Origin: Cydia pomonella
Taxonomy: Eukaryota > Arthropoda > Insecta > Lepidoptera > Tortricidae
Length of the DNA stretch: 64,000 nt
NCBI RefSeq assembly: GCF_033807575.1
Contig: NC_084705.1
Location: forward strand, 8,116,019-8,180,018
Direction of reading: 5' to 3'
A program made the translations under genes and the position numbers. The notes below the pieces were generated by a model. It worked only from the letters and a program-made list of their open reading frames with translations. It did no database searches and was not told where the DNA came from. This document shows positions 12,241 through 24,672 of the stretch, one piece after another; the stretch's first letter is position 1, and each line of letters begins with the position of its first letter.

Positions 12241-13249
12241 TTGAAATGACATTCGAATCTAAAGGTCACTTGAATGTTACTTTGTCTCACTCGGTGAGCA
12301 AAATGCGATTTTGCTCACTGTTTTTAAGCAGCAAATTACCCTTGTTCGAGCTGCTGACGTGAAAAGTATATTTCGACACTCTCAATGTAATTAAAATTCT
12401 TAGGGTAGGTAGGGTAGGTTCTTTTGACCTAGAACTATAAAAATTGGCAAGTAATATTTTTCGTCAATACTAATCACACTAATCCGATTTTTTTAAGCAG
12501 AAAGACTGTTTTAATGCATAATGCATAGAAAAAATAAGATTTTGCAAAATATTGTATTGCTGCTTTGGAACCTTAATTTTTCAGTGATTACTTCTATGTT
12601 TTTAAGACAAGAGGGGCGGGCTGTGTGTATGAACGGAATGGGTCAAAGAAGAATGCTACAAATCTATTGTGGCCCTATCTTGCGAGGGCACCGGTTGACT
12701 AACCCAAATATAGAAGACGGCGTAGGGTTCATACAATTTAACTTCCGGCATATTTGGAAACTCATCCACATTTCAAATTAGGGATTCCTGCAAGACGAAT
12801 TACGGAAGCTTAGCTCCTCAGCGCCCTAAGGAAGGCATTATGCGAGGGCACGTAGCCGAATGTTTTCACGTATAGCCCCTCATCTCGGGACCAACCCCAA
12901 ATAATATATCTGGCAAACTTTACATATATTTGTACCGTAAATCCTCGTAATATATCGCTCTATTTTTGTTGGTTGACTCTAAATTTAAGGCGAGGACGAG
13001 GTATTTAATGAATGTTAATGTTAACTTGCATTCGCGGTTCGCAATTGGTGTAATGTCGCTTGGAATTTTATCGTTTGTTTTGTTCTCTAAGGTAATGTAA
13101 GCATGGGAAAGCGTTTGCGGCGCTTCGGAAACATTCAGTTCACTACGCTGGACGATTCCATTTTGTAATTCCACAATTAAGTAAGCGTGGAACAAAGAAA
13201 AATAGAATTCTGATGTTGACTTTTTCCAGCGAAACCGTCGTGCCTCGCC
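12241..13249. other. Unassigned non-coding DNA
   Basis: Frames of 86 (12521-12781, plus) and 111 codons (13255-12920, minus) show no known domain. The word TGCGAGGGCAC occurs twice (12680, 12841), hinting at an old repeat. Confidence 0.35.
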
Positions 13250-13640
13250 AACCATTTTTCATTAACGTCATTTCTGAAGATGAACGGAGCGGTCTGTTTT
13301 ACATAAAAAATAAGAAAAAATGGAGATAAAATGCCCGGCGAAGACGGATCGCGGGCGATACGTAACGTGAAAATGGCCAGGCTTTGCTCGTATTTGACAC
13401 CGCGGATAAATTGATATTTATAAGTGGAAGGGACAAGGCCAGCACGTCTGAAGGGATTCCCTTTATTGCCGGCCGCGGCCCGCCTGGTTCCTGTCTCGCC
13501 TCAGGTTATTATGATATATACCAGCTCTGTTTAACTTGAAAACGTCGAAAGTATATTTATTGAGCGTCGAGGCGAGGAATTATCGGCGCCCGGATGCAGG
13601 GGCGGCCATTATTATCCTTTTTATTGGTATAATATTTAAT
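13250..13640. promoter_or_regulatory. Candidate cis-regulatory island
   Basis: Repeat-free, GC-richer DNA with ACACCGCGGATAAATTG, GGCCGCGGCCCGCC and GGGGCGGCCATTATTATCC, free of long frames. Such islands between TE insertions in AT-rich lepidopteran DNA often are conserved non-coding elements. This is inference from composition only. Confidence 0.3.
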
Positions 13641-14360
13641 TTTGAGCCTTTAGCTAGTCCGCACTAGGATGGACGACATATAAATCGAGGAATTATTTAG
13701 CGGTACACTATAAACACAGGTGACCTTTCAAAAAAAGTTGCGAGAGACGTGCATTGGATTGTTATCGAGCCTTAAGTTGGTTAATGGGTATAATGCGTCG
13801 TTAATAGGTACGTTAATGATGAACCCATAACATAAGTCTACGTTTTTTGCATTTATGTGCCCTAGTATTTATTACGTGTTCAGTTGCAATTTAAAACTTC
13901 CTCATAACGAAGCTTTTATGGTTTATGTATCTGAAACGAATGCTTTTTTTCTCAAAGCGCCGTTTAATTTTGCAATAAAATACAATATACCTACTTAAAA
14001 ATGTTGGTTGTAGGTTGGGAGCCTGCCTTTTTTAGTGATTCGAAGACAAGAAAATTATCATTGTGATACCGTAGGAGACCAACACGAATTCGTACTCCGC
14101 CGCCTCGGTAAGTCATCGCCATCTATCGGCGGGCGTCGATAACTTTCATACGCCGGCACGCCTCACCCTTGGGCCTCTGCCAACGGCGGCGGGTAGTAAT
14201 CAATTCCAGTGTGTGATTAAAATTTGGTGGTGCCATCAGATATAGAGATTTTTAAATATTTACTATGTATAATGATACTTCGATGTGTCTTTAAAAATTT
14301 AGGATTTTTACTATTTATATTTATCGCCCCGTATGTTTTAATTTATAAAACTTTAAATAG

Positions 14361-14465
14361 GTTCGTGTGATTCACGATGACGCGCAAATTTGTCAAATCA
14401 AACCTTAAATAACATGACAATTAATATACAAGTCAAGGCATGCGTCGTCGTGAATGACACGATCT
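14361..14465. mobile_element. Short TIR element, copy 1 (GTGTGATTCACGATGACGCG)
   Basis: The ends GTGTGATTCACGATGACG and the complement of CGTCGTCGTGAATGACAC are inverted. The core TTTGTCAAATC...AACATGACAAT matches the second copy at 60065-60170. About 105 bp, non-coding. Confidence 0.65.
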
Positions 14466-14471
14466 GTTCTA

Positions 14472-14868
14472 TACAGGGTGATTTCTGGGTCGTGATCCAG
14501 AACCACTTTTTCTGACTCTGTAAATGATCCACATTATCATGTGGATCATTTACAGACCATATGATAATATGGTAGTATTTGATTAAAATATAATTAGTGA
14601 TCTTTTTCTTATTTTTAAGTAAAATTAATCTTATACTAAGTAATCATGGTCACTATATGACTTTTGACATACGCTGTATGGAAAGCGACAAGACATCACA
14701 TTGAGTAGGGTGACCAAATTGTATGCAAAAATGTTTTTTTCTACTGGCCATCTGAAAAATAATCATCATTATTGGTGATAATAAATAATTAGCAACAAAA
14801 TGAGGCTCATCTTTGAATTCTGTACGATGTATAGTTCTCTTGCTCCACGACCCCGAAATCACCCTGTA
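14472..14868. mobile_element. MITE with TACAGGGTGATTTC ends and inner palindrome
   Basis: The ends TACAGGGTGATTTCTGGGTC (14472) and the complement of TACAGGGTGATTTCGGGGTC (to 14868) form TIRs of about 24 bp with few mismatches, bordered by TA. An inner palindrome (14517-14534 and 14539-14556, 18-bp perfect arms, 4-nt loop) lies near the left end. A 77-codon minus-strand frame (14653-14886) runs across the right TIR and is not credible as a gene. Confidence 0.72.
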
Positions 14869-15824
14869 CCTATAACGTGACGCCAAACTTAGTTTAGCAG
14901 GTGTTTTGAGACAAACATAAAACGAAAGTACTTTTGAGTTCTTAATTTGCTCTCATTAGATAGGCCCCTACAACCAGCTGCAGAAAATTTTTGACGTTTT
15001 TTTTTTTTTTGACGTTGGTCCGAAATGTATGGTGGGAATCCCTGCAGCTAACTGTACATCCACACACCTGTCATAATGATTTTATTACAAGAACTTGTAT
15101 ATGATTTTAGTAAAAAAAATTGCCGAAGTAGAATTTTAAAACACAAATAATTACATATATGATTGTTAGAAACAGTGAAAAACTATATTTCAAGTTGCAA
15201 GCTTTGGTGAAACTGTAAATGTTTTTAATTGAAAATATAAATACAAATGTAGATCAACACTCATTTATATTAAAATGAAATAATTAAATAGCCCTAAAAT
15301 ACTTTAAGTGTGCCAACTTATGGCGTAAAATGAAGGGAAAATTTGGGGTTAGTTTAATAGTTTTTAAACGGCTACAAAATTAGCATTGTTCATTATTTAC
15401 TCGAACTGTTCCTGTAACTAGTTATATTACTATGAATTCATTTTAATCTACTACCAAAAATCCCGCATATAAATAATTTGCGGCTTAAAAATTGAAATTT
15501 TACAACCACCCCGTTCTACCATGAGTACCATTAACTAACATTTCATAAAATTTTGGTGGTATAAACAACTAACGGAAGAGAACTAATGATATTATTTAAG
15601 TTAAATAAGAAAGTTCATTAAATCGCGATCGGCTGTAAGTTTCAGGACGGGTCAGAGGTGTTCAGTGGAGGGGGCGGCCCGCAATTATATAACACGGATG
15701 TATGGACAATGGATGTGCCGAACAGAACAGTAAAGCTAGCGTTATTGAGAACTCAACACTTAGATGCTCTGCGCTGCGTGAAACTGCGTCGCCTGCGTCT
15801 CAGCATACGCTTAGCCTTAAGACT

Positions 15825-16099
15825 TTCGGCCCGTTTCGAAGAATAATTAAGAAACGTTTAAGATCTCGGAAAGGTCTTTAAAAGATCGATAACTAAACAA
15901 CAGTCAAAATTGACGTTTATTTCGATTCCGCTGTGATCCCAATAAGATCTATCTACGATATTTCTAACGTCAAAGTGACATTGGTTGTCCGAATCCAACT
16001 GCTTCTGTCAATTATACGCCATACAAATGATATCTAAATGAGAACTTATCTAAACCAGAACTTATTGTTATCGTATCTCATTCTTCGAATCGGGCCGTT
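15825..16099. mobile_element. TIR element with CGGCCCGTTTCGAAGAAT ends, copy 1
   Basis: The termini CGGCCCGTTTCGAAGAATAA and the complement of TTCTTCGAATCGGGCCG are inverted. The body matches 53216-53447 (ATTTCGATTCCGCTGTGATC, GACGTCAAAGTGACATTGGT, AGAACTTATCTAAACCAGAA). Non-coding. Confidence 0.72.
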
Positions 16100-16403
16100 A
16101 AACACATTCCCTGCCAGCGTGAGCTACGCGCTACGAGCGTAGCCGATAACATGGGAAAAATCATATAGAGAAAAATGCCTACGAACAGAGCACCCGCCTA
16201 GCGGGTCTCTGGTATTGAAAGTGATATACTTCTGATTAAAATTTTCAGATTCCGTCAGATCTATCCGGTGAACGATACAATTAAACAAATTAGACATGTT
16301 TGTGATTATTTTTCATCTAGTCAACTAAAACCTTTTAAGGTTCTGGGTGGAGTAGGTATGTCCTTGCGAACATAGTCTATTTTCCGTGTGATTATACTTA
16401 TTA

Positions 16404-16586
16404 TACTAGCAACCCGTCCCGGCTTCGCACGGGTCACACAAAACTTTAACAAATTATATACCAACCTTCCTCTATAATCACTCTATTGATAGGTGAAAAC
16501 CGCATGAAAATCCGTTCAGTAATTTTTGAGTTTATGGCGAACATACATACACACAGACAGACGCGACGGGGGACTTTGTTTTATAA
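16404..16586. mobile_element. Dispersed repeat starting ACCCGTCCCGGCTTCGCACG
   Basis: The left edge contains a small hairpin (ACCCG...CGGGT), the centre reads ACCGCATGAAAATCCGTTCA, and the right edge GGGACTTTGTTTTATA. I recognise this as a repeat type common in arthropod genomes but do not know its class with certainty. No coding capacity. Confidence 0.55.
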
Positions 16587-16854
16587 ACTGAGTGAAATTA
16601 ACATTTTGCATTAGCCTCCTTTTTTAAGGAAAAGTACAAATGACAGAGGCGACCGGTGGTCGAGGTTGGATTTGCTCCAGGGTCTTCAACTTTCGCGGCG
16701 TGACGCCATATCCAAGTTAAGGCATTGTTACATCTAGACACTTAATTTAGTCATCCTAACTAGCATCCTAATAAAATAATTCCTAGTTATACTATTAATT
16801 ACTCTAAGTAGTTTATTTTTTGGATGCTTACTTGCTAAACACGATTGAACATGG

Positions 16855-16993
16855 TACAGTCACGTCTGAAAATATCGATACGAAAAATGTGCCAAAACTA
16901 TGTACATATACATAACTTTTATGCCCATATATTAAGATAGTGTATGCATATTTTTGGCACATTTTTCGTATCGATATTTTCAGACGTTACTGA
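16855..16993. mobile_element. Fold-back MITE with TACAGTCACG / CGTTACTGA ends
   Basis: The arms 16857-16897 and 16952-16992 (CGTCTGAAAATATCGATACG core) are complementary over about 41 bp. The 54-nt centre is AT-rich and non-coding. The left end matches the CAGTCA terminus of the MITEs at 17817 and 55922; the right end has diverged. Confidence 0.72.
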
Positions 16994-17106
16994 ATTAATC
17001 TCTTATCTGTACCCTGACCGCATGAATATACAGCCATCTTTTAAAATATTTTTAGTGCTTTAAAGTGATACAGTGATTAGAACCCAACATGTTTGACCAC
17101 CACACG

Positions 17107-17280
17107 TTTTTTTTGTACCACGACGGTGGTAAACAAGCATACGTCACACCTGATTATAAGTAGTCACCGTAGCCTATGTACGACTGCAACTCCAGTTGTT
17201 ACATGCGCGTTGGCGATCCTTAAAACCAATCTGGTGTCTTTAAAAAATGTTTATGGTAAAGTAAGGTCTTTAAACTCTTC
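17107..17280 (-). mobile_element. CR1-like LINE 3' tail, diverged
   Basis: Begins with oligo-T and CACGACGGTGGTAAACAAGC, continues through GTTACATGCGCGTTGGCGA, then decays. It is the most diverged of the six copies (several substitutions, ACACC in place of GCCCGCC). Confidence 0.65.
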
Positions 17281-17816
17281 CAGTGTCATCTGTAGGTCCA
17301 ATCCGTGGCACAATAGATAAAGGCCGCGGGGCTGCGTCACCCTGATTTATGTACCCGCCCTTATCCAAGATTACGATGACCGCGCCACTCGCTTGCTTTA
17401 ATAGTTAGCTCTAAGCTATTTTGGTTTTGCGTCACGTATATACATATGTGTGTGTGACTGTATTGACATCTCGCACAATATTATTGTGATTGGAAGGAAT
17501 TGGCCGATAAAATATTGATTGAAAGAAAGATCATTATAAATTTTTTATTATACTTACCATCCTCTGTAATGAACGTAATCGTAATAAAATACATGAATAT
17601 GAATACACAAATAAATATTGAAATGGGCACTATAACGTCCTTCTCAGAGCTCAAAAAAGACGTTTTCAATATTTCCATACTTTACAATAGTAGTTTTCAG
17701 TCTTCTTCAAGACACGACCCCTTTAAGTAATAAACAAAACGAAAGTTTTTGATTTTTTTCTATCTTACGGAGACATCGTGACGTTGCGACCCCTAAGTTG
17801 ATAAGCACTAGTTTAT

Positions 17817-17911
17817 GTACAGTCAGCCAAGAAAGTGGTTTCCCACTTTTCGACTTTATTACTTGACAAATAGAGTCGAAAGTGGTAAACCACTTTCTTG
17901 GCTGACTGTAC
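17817..17911. mobile_element. Fold-back MITE with GTACAGTCAGCC ends
   Basis: The inverted arms (GTACAGTCAGCCAAGAAAG... and its complement ending at 17911) extend for about 38 bp with one indel and one mismatch around an 18-nt loop. TA flanks the CAGTCAGCC terminus on both sides, as expected for Tc1/mariner-type target duplication. Confidence 0.75.
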
Positions 17912-18270
17912 CTACATGAGACTGTAGTCACGAATTGGTATAACGTAAACTTCAAACACTACTGTCAGTCAAGTAAATGAGTAAAATTTAGTAAAACATT
18001 TGAAAAAGTTATTTTTAATCTAACTAATGTGTTCGTGAATTCGCAAAATCGTTCCCGAAAACCTAACCCACTTATGTACGCATTCAGAATAAAAGTTATG
18101 TGTTTGAATTTGATTATAAAGATCCCGTTGGATTTATGTGGGGTACCCGCGTTTCAAAGGGTGTGTATTTATTAAAATGCAAATTTTCGTACTCTCCTCC
18201 GGCTTTAGATACCGCTATCGGGGCGCCGCACGCTTTGTGTACAGCCTGTAGATTTATACCGTATGCCGGC

Positions 18271-18352
18271 GATTTACCCGGGGTACTCGTTCCGGACTCG
18301 ATTTACCCAGGGTACTCGTTCCGGACTCGATTTGCCCGGGGTACCTACTCGT
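18271..18352. repeat. 29-bp minisatellite, 2.8 units
   Basis: GATTTACCCGGGGTACTCG plus TTCCGGACTC is repeated at 18271, 18300 and (partly) 18329 with one or two changes per unit. It is GC-rich and lies at the end of an 85-codon plus-strand frame (18100-18357), so the frame is probably a by-product of composition. Confidence 0.85.
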
Positions 18353-18359
18353 CCTGATT

Positions 18360-20879
18360 CGGACGTAAGCCTACTGAGTAACAGCGCTGTTTAGCGCTCG
18401 AATCGAAGTCAAATAGCACCGGTAGTGCGTGAGATATATGATATGGACCTTTACGGCTTAATTTTGAATTGCATTAGAGATTATTATAGGATGGAGCTGA
18501 ACCTCTTGTTTGTGTCTTGTCGAAGTTTTAGTCATCATTTTGTATTTTTTTCCATGCCCCAATTGCCATTTTTTTCTATTCTTCTTTCTATTTCTACATG
18601 AGAACCGAGGTTTCAATCCACGATTTTTGACCACCGCATACTTATATATCAAAAGTTAATACTAGCAGGTTTAAACTACATTTTCCTCAAACTTGCAATG
18701 AAATTTTGACATGACTTACTTCAAATCAGGTCCGGAAATACTACGTATCCGGTGCGATGAGTGAAGATGATATGTAAAGGAATTTCACACTGCCTTCCAC
18801 AGCTAGGCCTGTAAAGCAACCTTCTTTTGTTGTTTAACGTCATATTGTGACACAGCGTCGTGGAATTCAACCATCAAATAGAAGTAGATTGTTTTTAGCT
18901 TTGTAAACCTACCCTTTGAAGAAAGCGATATACCTACAATTCTCGGCGAGAACGGGGTTGTCGGTCGCGTATCCCTATCCGTCTATATCTGCTTGGCCTG
19001 CAACCCTTGGTTTCCCAGCCTCTATAGTAATGTACTATTAATAATTTTTAATGTAATTTATGTAGAAACCCGGGTTATAAGTTTTGCGTTCGCAAGTGCT
19101 TAATAAAATAACAATGACAAAAGTAGGTACCTATAGTATGACGTAGAGTACCTTGCATCTGTTATTACTTGAATGAATGTTTCCAATTTAATATTAAATT
19201 AGAATTTAACTGATAAAAAAGCTCTGGTAAAATTAAAATAGAAAAATCATGGTACAGCTCAAAAAAAGCATAACTCATAGGGTTATATAAGCACATGGGG
19301 CAGGAAACGCAAATTCAATCACGGTAGATTAGCGGCCCCTTAATATTTTAATGCTTGACCGTAGGCCCCAAACAATGCGTATATTTTATAACTACGTATA
19401 TCTCGAGTCTAATTGGGGTCGCTTAATATGGCTTACCGACGTAAGTAGGTAATTTATTTCCCTTCGCTGGAGAGTTATGGGCGAGGTACATGGTTTCTTG
19501 GTGGCTGAAACAGCGTTAAGTAAAGGCAAGTAAAAATCAAGCCGCTGAAATGTTTCTAATACGTGCTTTGGATATTTCCGGGTTATATTGTGAGGTCTCG
19601 TTTTGTTACACGCGGTTACTTAATAAAAGCAATCAGGGGCGTCATTGACTGTAATAGCAGGTTATGATTTTGACCTGGATTTACTATAGATCAGTGTCAA
19701 AAGTAAAGTTTCTGGTTGGATAAATGTCATTTCTGACACTGCCAGAACATATCCATAAAAAATCGAGATTAAATCAGTACAAGTTTAATGATATGACAAC
19801 TGACGAGATTAAACAAATCGACCATTTGAAAATTTGCTGCTTTAAGTGATGTAAGCTTAGAGTTGTTTAATAATATTTGATCAACTCAGGACTTCATTTC
19901 ACATATCCTTTTTTTGTTCTTCTCGAGATAGCGGAGATGCTTTAATGTCGACAATAATGTGGAATAAATACTAGCCTTGCTTACATAATAACGAATATAC
20001 ATTGCTTATCAGTTATTCATGAGCATGCATTAACATATGTTTTCGTATATGAAAGTGCTTGTAAACATAGAAATAGTGCGCAAATAGCTAAAGAGCTAGT
20101 CTTCAAATAACAGCTATCGAATTCAAATAATCGACACGCCTCGAATCGGAGCAAGCGATCTCTACGCCTTAACACTGACATTAACAACACAATTAAAAAG
20201 TCGATTACTCTGCCAATTCCCTAAAACCCCCACGAATTTCAATTCTGAGCTTTATCACTTTGGTTTAACCTAGCTTTTGGATGTCCTAGTAAGGTTGTTG
20301 GTTTGGTCTCAACTGTCACTTTGCAAAGAGACATTTACTAACAAAATGCCGAATTCTAAGCTTTATCACAATGGCTTAAAGGATTTGCTGTTAGTAAGAT
20401 TAAGATTGCGGAATTGGTTTCAAGTGTCCCCGGGCTACGCACGCGAGCGCGTCTCAATAAGGGGTCAAAAACAAACCAAAAGTGAACTTCGTTTAACATG
20501 CAAATTTGAGAGCGTACAGAATGAGCGGCGATACTTAATTACTTGTTTAATCGTTCAATCTTTGTGAATTAAAGTGGGTGGATGCTGGACCGTAGTTTTA
20601 ATATTGAAGCGAATTCTGATAAACAGTTTTGAGTGAACGGATCTGTTCCTTTATATTTGACCAATCATTGTCATGTCAATATATATGTGATATAATTCCC
20701 AAATATAATAATTTTTTGCCTTCCAAATTTCCTAATTCGAAACGACCAGCTGATTTGTAGTTTTACTGTAAAACAATTTAATATCATGCTCATAAGAAGA
20801 TTTTGCTTGTTAGACAATAAATGTGTAGTTTCAACTAAACATTTCATAAATTTACAATTTGACTCACAAACAAACAACA
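18360..20879. other. Unassigned non-coding DNA
   Basis: AT-rich with short GC-richer patches (18930-19020, 20430-20530). A 96-codon frame at 20277-20567 has no domain. Confidence 0.4.
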
Positions 20880-21150
20880 CACACATTTACTTTCGCATTG
20901 ACTTCACGGCTAACCTAGCCAGTTCCCATCGCGCGAATCGCGTGAGCGAGCTCAAATGTTTATCAGATTTGTACGAACACTTAACACGACTACCGGCGAG
21001 CAAATAAACAGACAAACAGACGAATCCCGGAACGAGAACGCGATGTTTAGCGTGCGTGGGCGCTGACGTGGGCTTGACGGCCTGTTGTTCCCTGGCGATC
21101 GATCAGGCGATGGAGCTAATGTTGGCATCCCTCCGATTATTGGCATGTTT
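20880..21150. promoter_or_regulatory. Candidate cis-regulatory island
   Basis: CpG-rich (CATCGCGCGAATCGCGTGAG, GGCGATCGATCAGGCGATGG) and repeat-free. Short frames on both strands are unremarkable. Confidence 0.25.
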
Positions 21151-22658
21151 GACCATAAATCCACTAAAACTAAGTATTAATTAGTAGTGTTTCGAGTGCT
21201 AATTAATTGATGTTCTATCTTATTAATTTTTATGAGTGCAATGCTACAGAGGCTTTCCACATGTTACGAGTAAATTATTGAAGTTTTTGACTTAGTAATA
21301 TTTTCTGAATAGATGATTTATTTCGAATAAAAATATATTATAGAGCCCTGGCGACCTCTGAGATGAAACGAAATTAAATACATATTTTTTTAGTATTTAA
21401 TTTTTTAATTTTTTTCAATCTTGATCAGTACCTTGCCATAGTTATTATTATTTCGTAAACTGAATATTGGATAACCCCGTTTTACACCGACAAATTACTT
21501 TCGAAAGCTGCATATCAAGTTTTTTCTGAGAATTTTATTCGTCATGGGACCGGTACCGGGCCGAGAACCACGCAACTGACAGCGAAGAGTGACAGAAGTT
21601 CGTTTCATCTTGTTTGTAACTTCAAAACTAAAATGACCCAAGAAGGCTCACTATTGCCGTCATAATTAACCTACGCCTAAATAAAATTATGTCAGAAAAT
21701 TAAATGTTTTGATGATACCAATTTTTTTCAGAATGTCTCTCCTTCTCTCATGAAAACAAATTAGTACTGCGTCAGAGTGAGACAATTAATAAATTTACTT
21801 CAACAACTATACGGATGTTATTTGTATACAAGCTGTAAATAACGAAACGATAACCAAACCAGATAATTTCAACTCCTCCGCTTCTCACTGTGCGTATTCC
21901 GCAGCGCAAATGAATTTATGGCAATATAGGTAAATTATTCCAACCCAAAGAAACCATAATTTACCTAATTAGAAACTTACGTCAATATATCAAGCACAAA
22001 TTACTTTCTCCGCGGAAAATTACGTAGCATCCATACCTTTTCTACGCAGAATTCTGGCAATTATTCGCCGGTATCGAAGAGTCTCGCGCTCCCCTGTGAT
22101 ATATCCCTACCTATTCCGTACCGAACTGAAAATAATCATAACTTTGCTCATAAAAATCCAAAACAATAATGCATTATTCATACTCGCCACTCGACGTATC
22201 AACATGCCAACTTAAGTGGAACTATCAACCCTCCCTTTAAGCCTTGAAGTGAGAATCTGGACGGGTTAGAACGAAGCTTCATCTAGGGTCTACCTTAAGT
22301 GGTTAGATAGTGGAATTCTGAGCGGACATCGCGAGCAAAGTATGAAACTGTCTGAAAATACATAAATATTGTATTTAGGGGACGCGTATTAGATTCGAGC
22401 CATGGCTTTGATTAATAGCTTACAGCAGGTCACATAAAATTGTATTTATTCTTTATTAATGTTTGTTTTGCTTGTTTCTTTCTTCTAATAAATCTAAAGC
22501 CTTTTGTAAAATATCGCCTTAAGTATAACATATTATTATATTATATCTTTTACATGAATCTCGTTTTAATAATTAGAAATGTGACACCAAAAAAATAAGA
22601 CTATCTTAAAAAGTCCAGAACCAAGGTGGTAGTACGAGTAAGGTCTATCTTACTACCG
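21151..22658. other. No feature seen
   Basis: AT-rich DNA without recognised genes. A small GC-richer patch at 22060-22110 is unremarkable. Confidence 0.45.
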
Positions 22659-22852
22659 CAGGGGGCGGCAAATTTTTGAGAAGAAGGACCACCAGTAGAA
22701 TTCACCAGTTTTAGGAAAATCAAAGAACAGTAATTCTACATTTTAAGGGTCTAAAAACTCTCAAGTGTTCATATTTTGGGTCACTTGAAAAGCTGCAATT
22801 GTACCCCAAAAGAGCCGCATGCGGCTCGAGAGCCGCGGTTTGCTAGCCCCTG
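22659..22852. mobile_element. hAT-like MITE
   Basis: CAGGGGGCGGCAAA at the left and TTTGCTAGCCCCTG at the right are inverted copies (11 of 14 positions). CAGGGG(T)CGGCAAA is a common hAT terminal motif. The subterminal GAGCCGCATGCGGCTCG palindrome is also typical of that group. No 8-bp target duplication is visible, so the flanks may have decayed. Confidence 0.5.
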
Positions 22853-23285
22853 GCTGACTTTTCTTTTACTTTTACCAGCAACTACAACGTTAAAAAAATT
22901 CATATTAAAAATTTTAACCGACATTTTAATACGTAATGGAGTTTCACTATCAAGTGCAGTTAAATCCGCATGCCAACTGTTTAGTTTCCCTGTCACCGGC
23001 AAGTTGCCATTTGTCGGTTTAACTACCTCGATTGTCATTTTTATCGCAATATAGTTATCCAGTGAATACACCTTAACAATGCGAAAGAAATGTGGCTCAT
23101 AAAATGTGGGCAGATCAGCGAATACACTAGGAACGAATACATTTCAAGTGATCACAATATAAACCTCTTATTAACTCATAGAAACGGGTATCGTGTATTA
23201 TGTTTTAAGGTTTCAACAAGATCAAGTGCGGTTAGTTTGAAAAACTCGCGTGGCTAGAGGATGTTGATGTCAACTTTAGCCAGTA

Positions 23286-23343
23286 TTCACCAAGACCACG
23301 GGGACAACGCCGTCGTCGAAGCGTTGGAGGTAAATTTAAAACG
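23286..23343. repeat. Half-copy of the 24592-24672 inverted repeat
   Basis: It contains the centre (CACGGGGACAACGCCGTCG) and right arm (GGAGGTAAATTTAAA) of the fold-back at 24592-24672, but the left arm is missing or diverged. Confidence 0.5.
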
Positions 23344-23658
23344 TGTAAAAATAGTGAATGTTTGTTTAAGTGTTATATAAATCTCTTATTAAAATTTAAT
23401 TTAGTATCGTGTGACAAAAATAAAAGCACCTAATAATTACAATGAAATAATAGTCAATCAGTGTCAAATCAGACGACAAAAACTGATAGATTAGACGTAA
23501 CTAGAGTCGAACTACGCTAACTCTGCACACACTTTGCAATGACAGAGTATGGAAATGTTATTACCATGTCTAAAGCTAAACCGTTCTATTCAAAAAGATT
23601 ACTACAAAATTGAACTTAATTGTTAATTTAATCTGTCAATAAGAATATACATATTTGA

Positions 23659-23865
23659 CGACCTTACTAGTTGGGAGTGATCCTGCCTGCCTATGAAGCC
23701 GATGGTCCCGGGTTCAAACTGTGACCCTGGTAAAGGCATTTATTCTAGTTATGAGCGTGGATATTTGTTCCTGAGTCATGGGTGTTTTCTATGTATAAAT
23801 ATTTATATATTATATATAGGTATCGTTGTCTAAGTATCCACCACATAAGCCTTATTGAGCTTAAT
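23659..23865 (+). mobile_element. tRNA-derived SINE
   Basis: The head carries an A-box-like CTAGTTGGGAG and a B box in GTCCCGGGTTCAAA, internal RNA polymerase III promoter elements of tRNA origin. The body (GATATTTGTTCCTGAGTCATG, GTGTTTTCTATGTAT) and the tail ending near AAGCCTTATTGAGCTTA match 29151-29375 on the other strand. It is non-coding. Confidence 0.75.
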
Positions 23866-24591
23866 GAAATGAAAATGAAATGTTTTTTATTCCAGATTCC
23901 ATGGGTATGTACAAAATGTATAATATTAGGCTATTTAAACAATTAATACTATTATACTAAATAAGACAATTATAATATGCCTAGGAGCAGTTCACCCCGA
24001 CTTCATGGTGACAGGTTTGTGGTAGGTATAACCGTACCTTTAATATTTATTTATATTTTGCTTTATTTATACGTATATCACCAGCAGATTATATTTAGTA
24101 AGATTACATTAATTCTTAGTACCTAAATGAGCATATAACATTTCTTTTAAAAAAACTAGACTTTATTTTAAATTAAAATCTTGTTTCTAAATTTGTGTAC
24201 ACACCTAAAGTGACTTCGGGAGCGTTAGGAAAATTAAAAAGGTCATAATGTATTAGCCGATTAATGGAACGAGCGAAAAAGGTTTTCAATTTTAAAAAGT
24301 AATCATCTTTGTTTATACTGATAAGGATTACTTATGTTTTTTTTAATAAAGGTTGCAAACGAAATTTCTTTTTTCAGGTATCTGGGGATTTTAATCAGAA
24401 GTCCTACATAACCTATTTAGAAAGATTGAGTGTAATTTTTTTGATGTTTACTGACCACCTAATTTTTAATAATCAATTTTAAACAAAAATATGCAGTGAA
24501 TGAACGACTTATGTTTGTAAAATAAGACGAAAACTTTATTTTTTTTTACTCATTACGAGTATTACTTAATCGCAAATAATTATTTAAGTTA

Positions 24592-24672
24592 TTAAATTTA
24601 CCTCAGACGTTTCGAGTCTTCTCCGAGATCACGGGGACAAGGCCGTCCTCGAAACGTCGGAGGTAAATTTAA
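24592..24672. repeat. Short inverted repeat, TTAAATTTACCTC arms
   Basis: 24592-24615 and 24649-24672 are inverted copies with one mismatch. The centre reads CGGGGACAAGGCCGTCCTCG. A half-copy with the same centre and right arm lies at 23286-23343 (CCACGGGGACAACGCCGTCG...GGAGGTAAATTTAAA). Confidence 0.65.
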
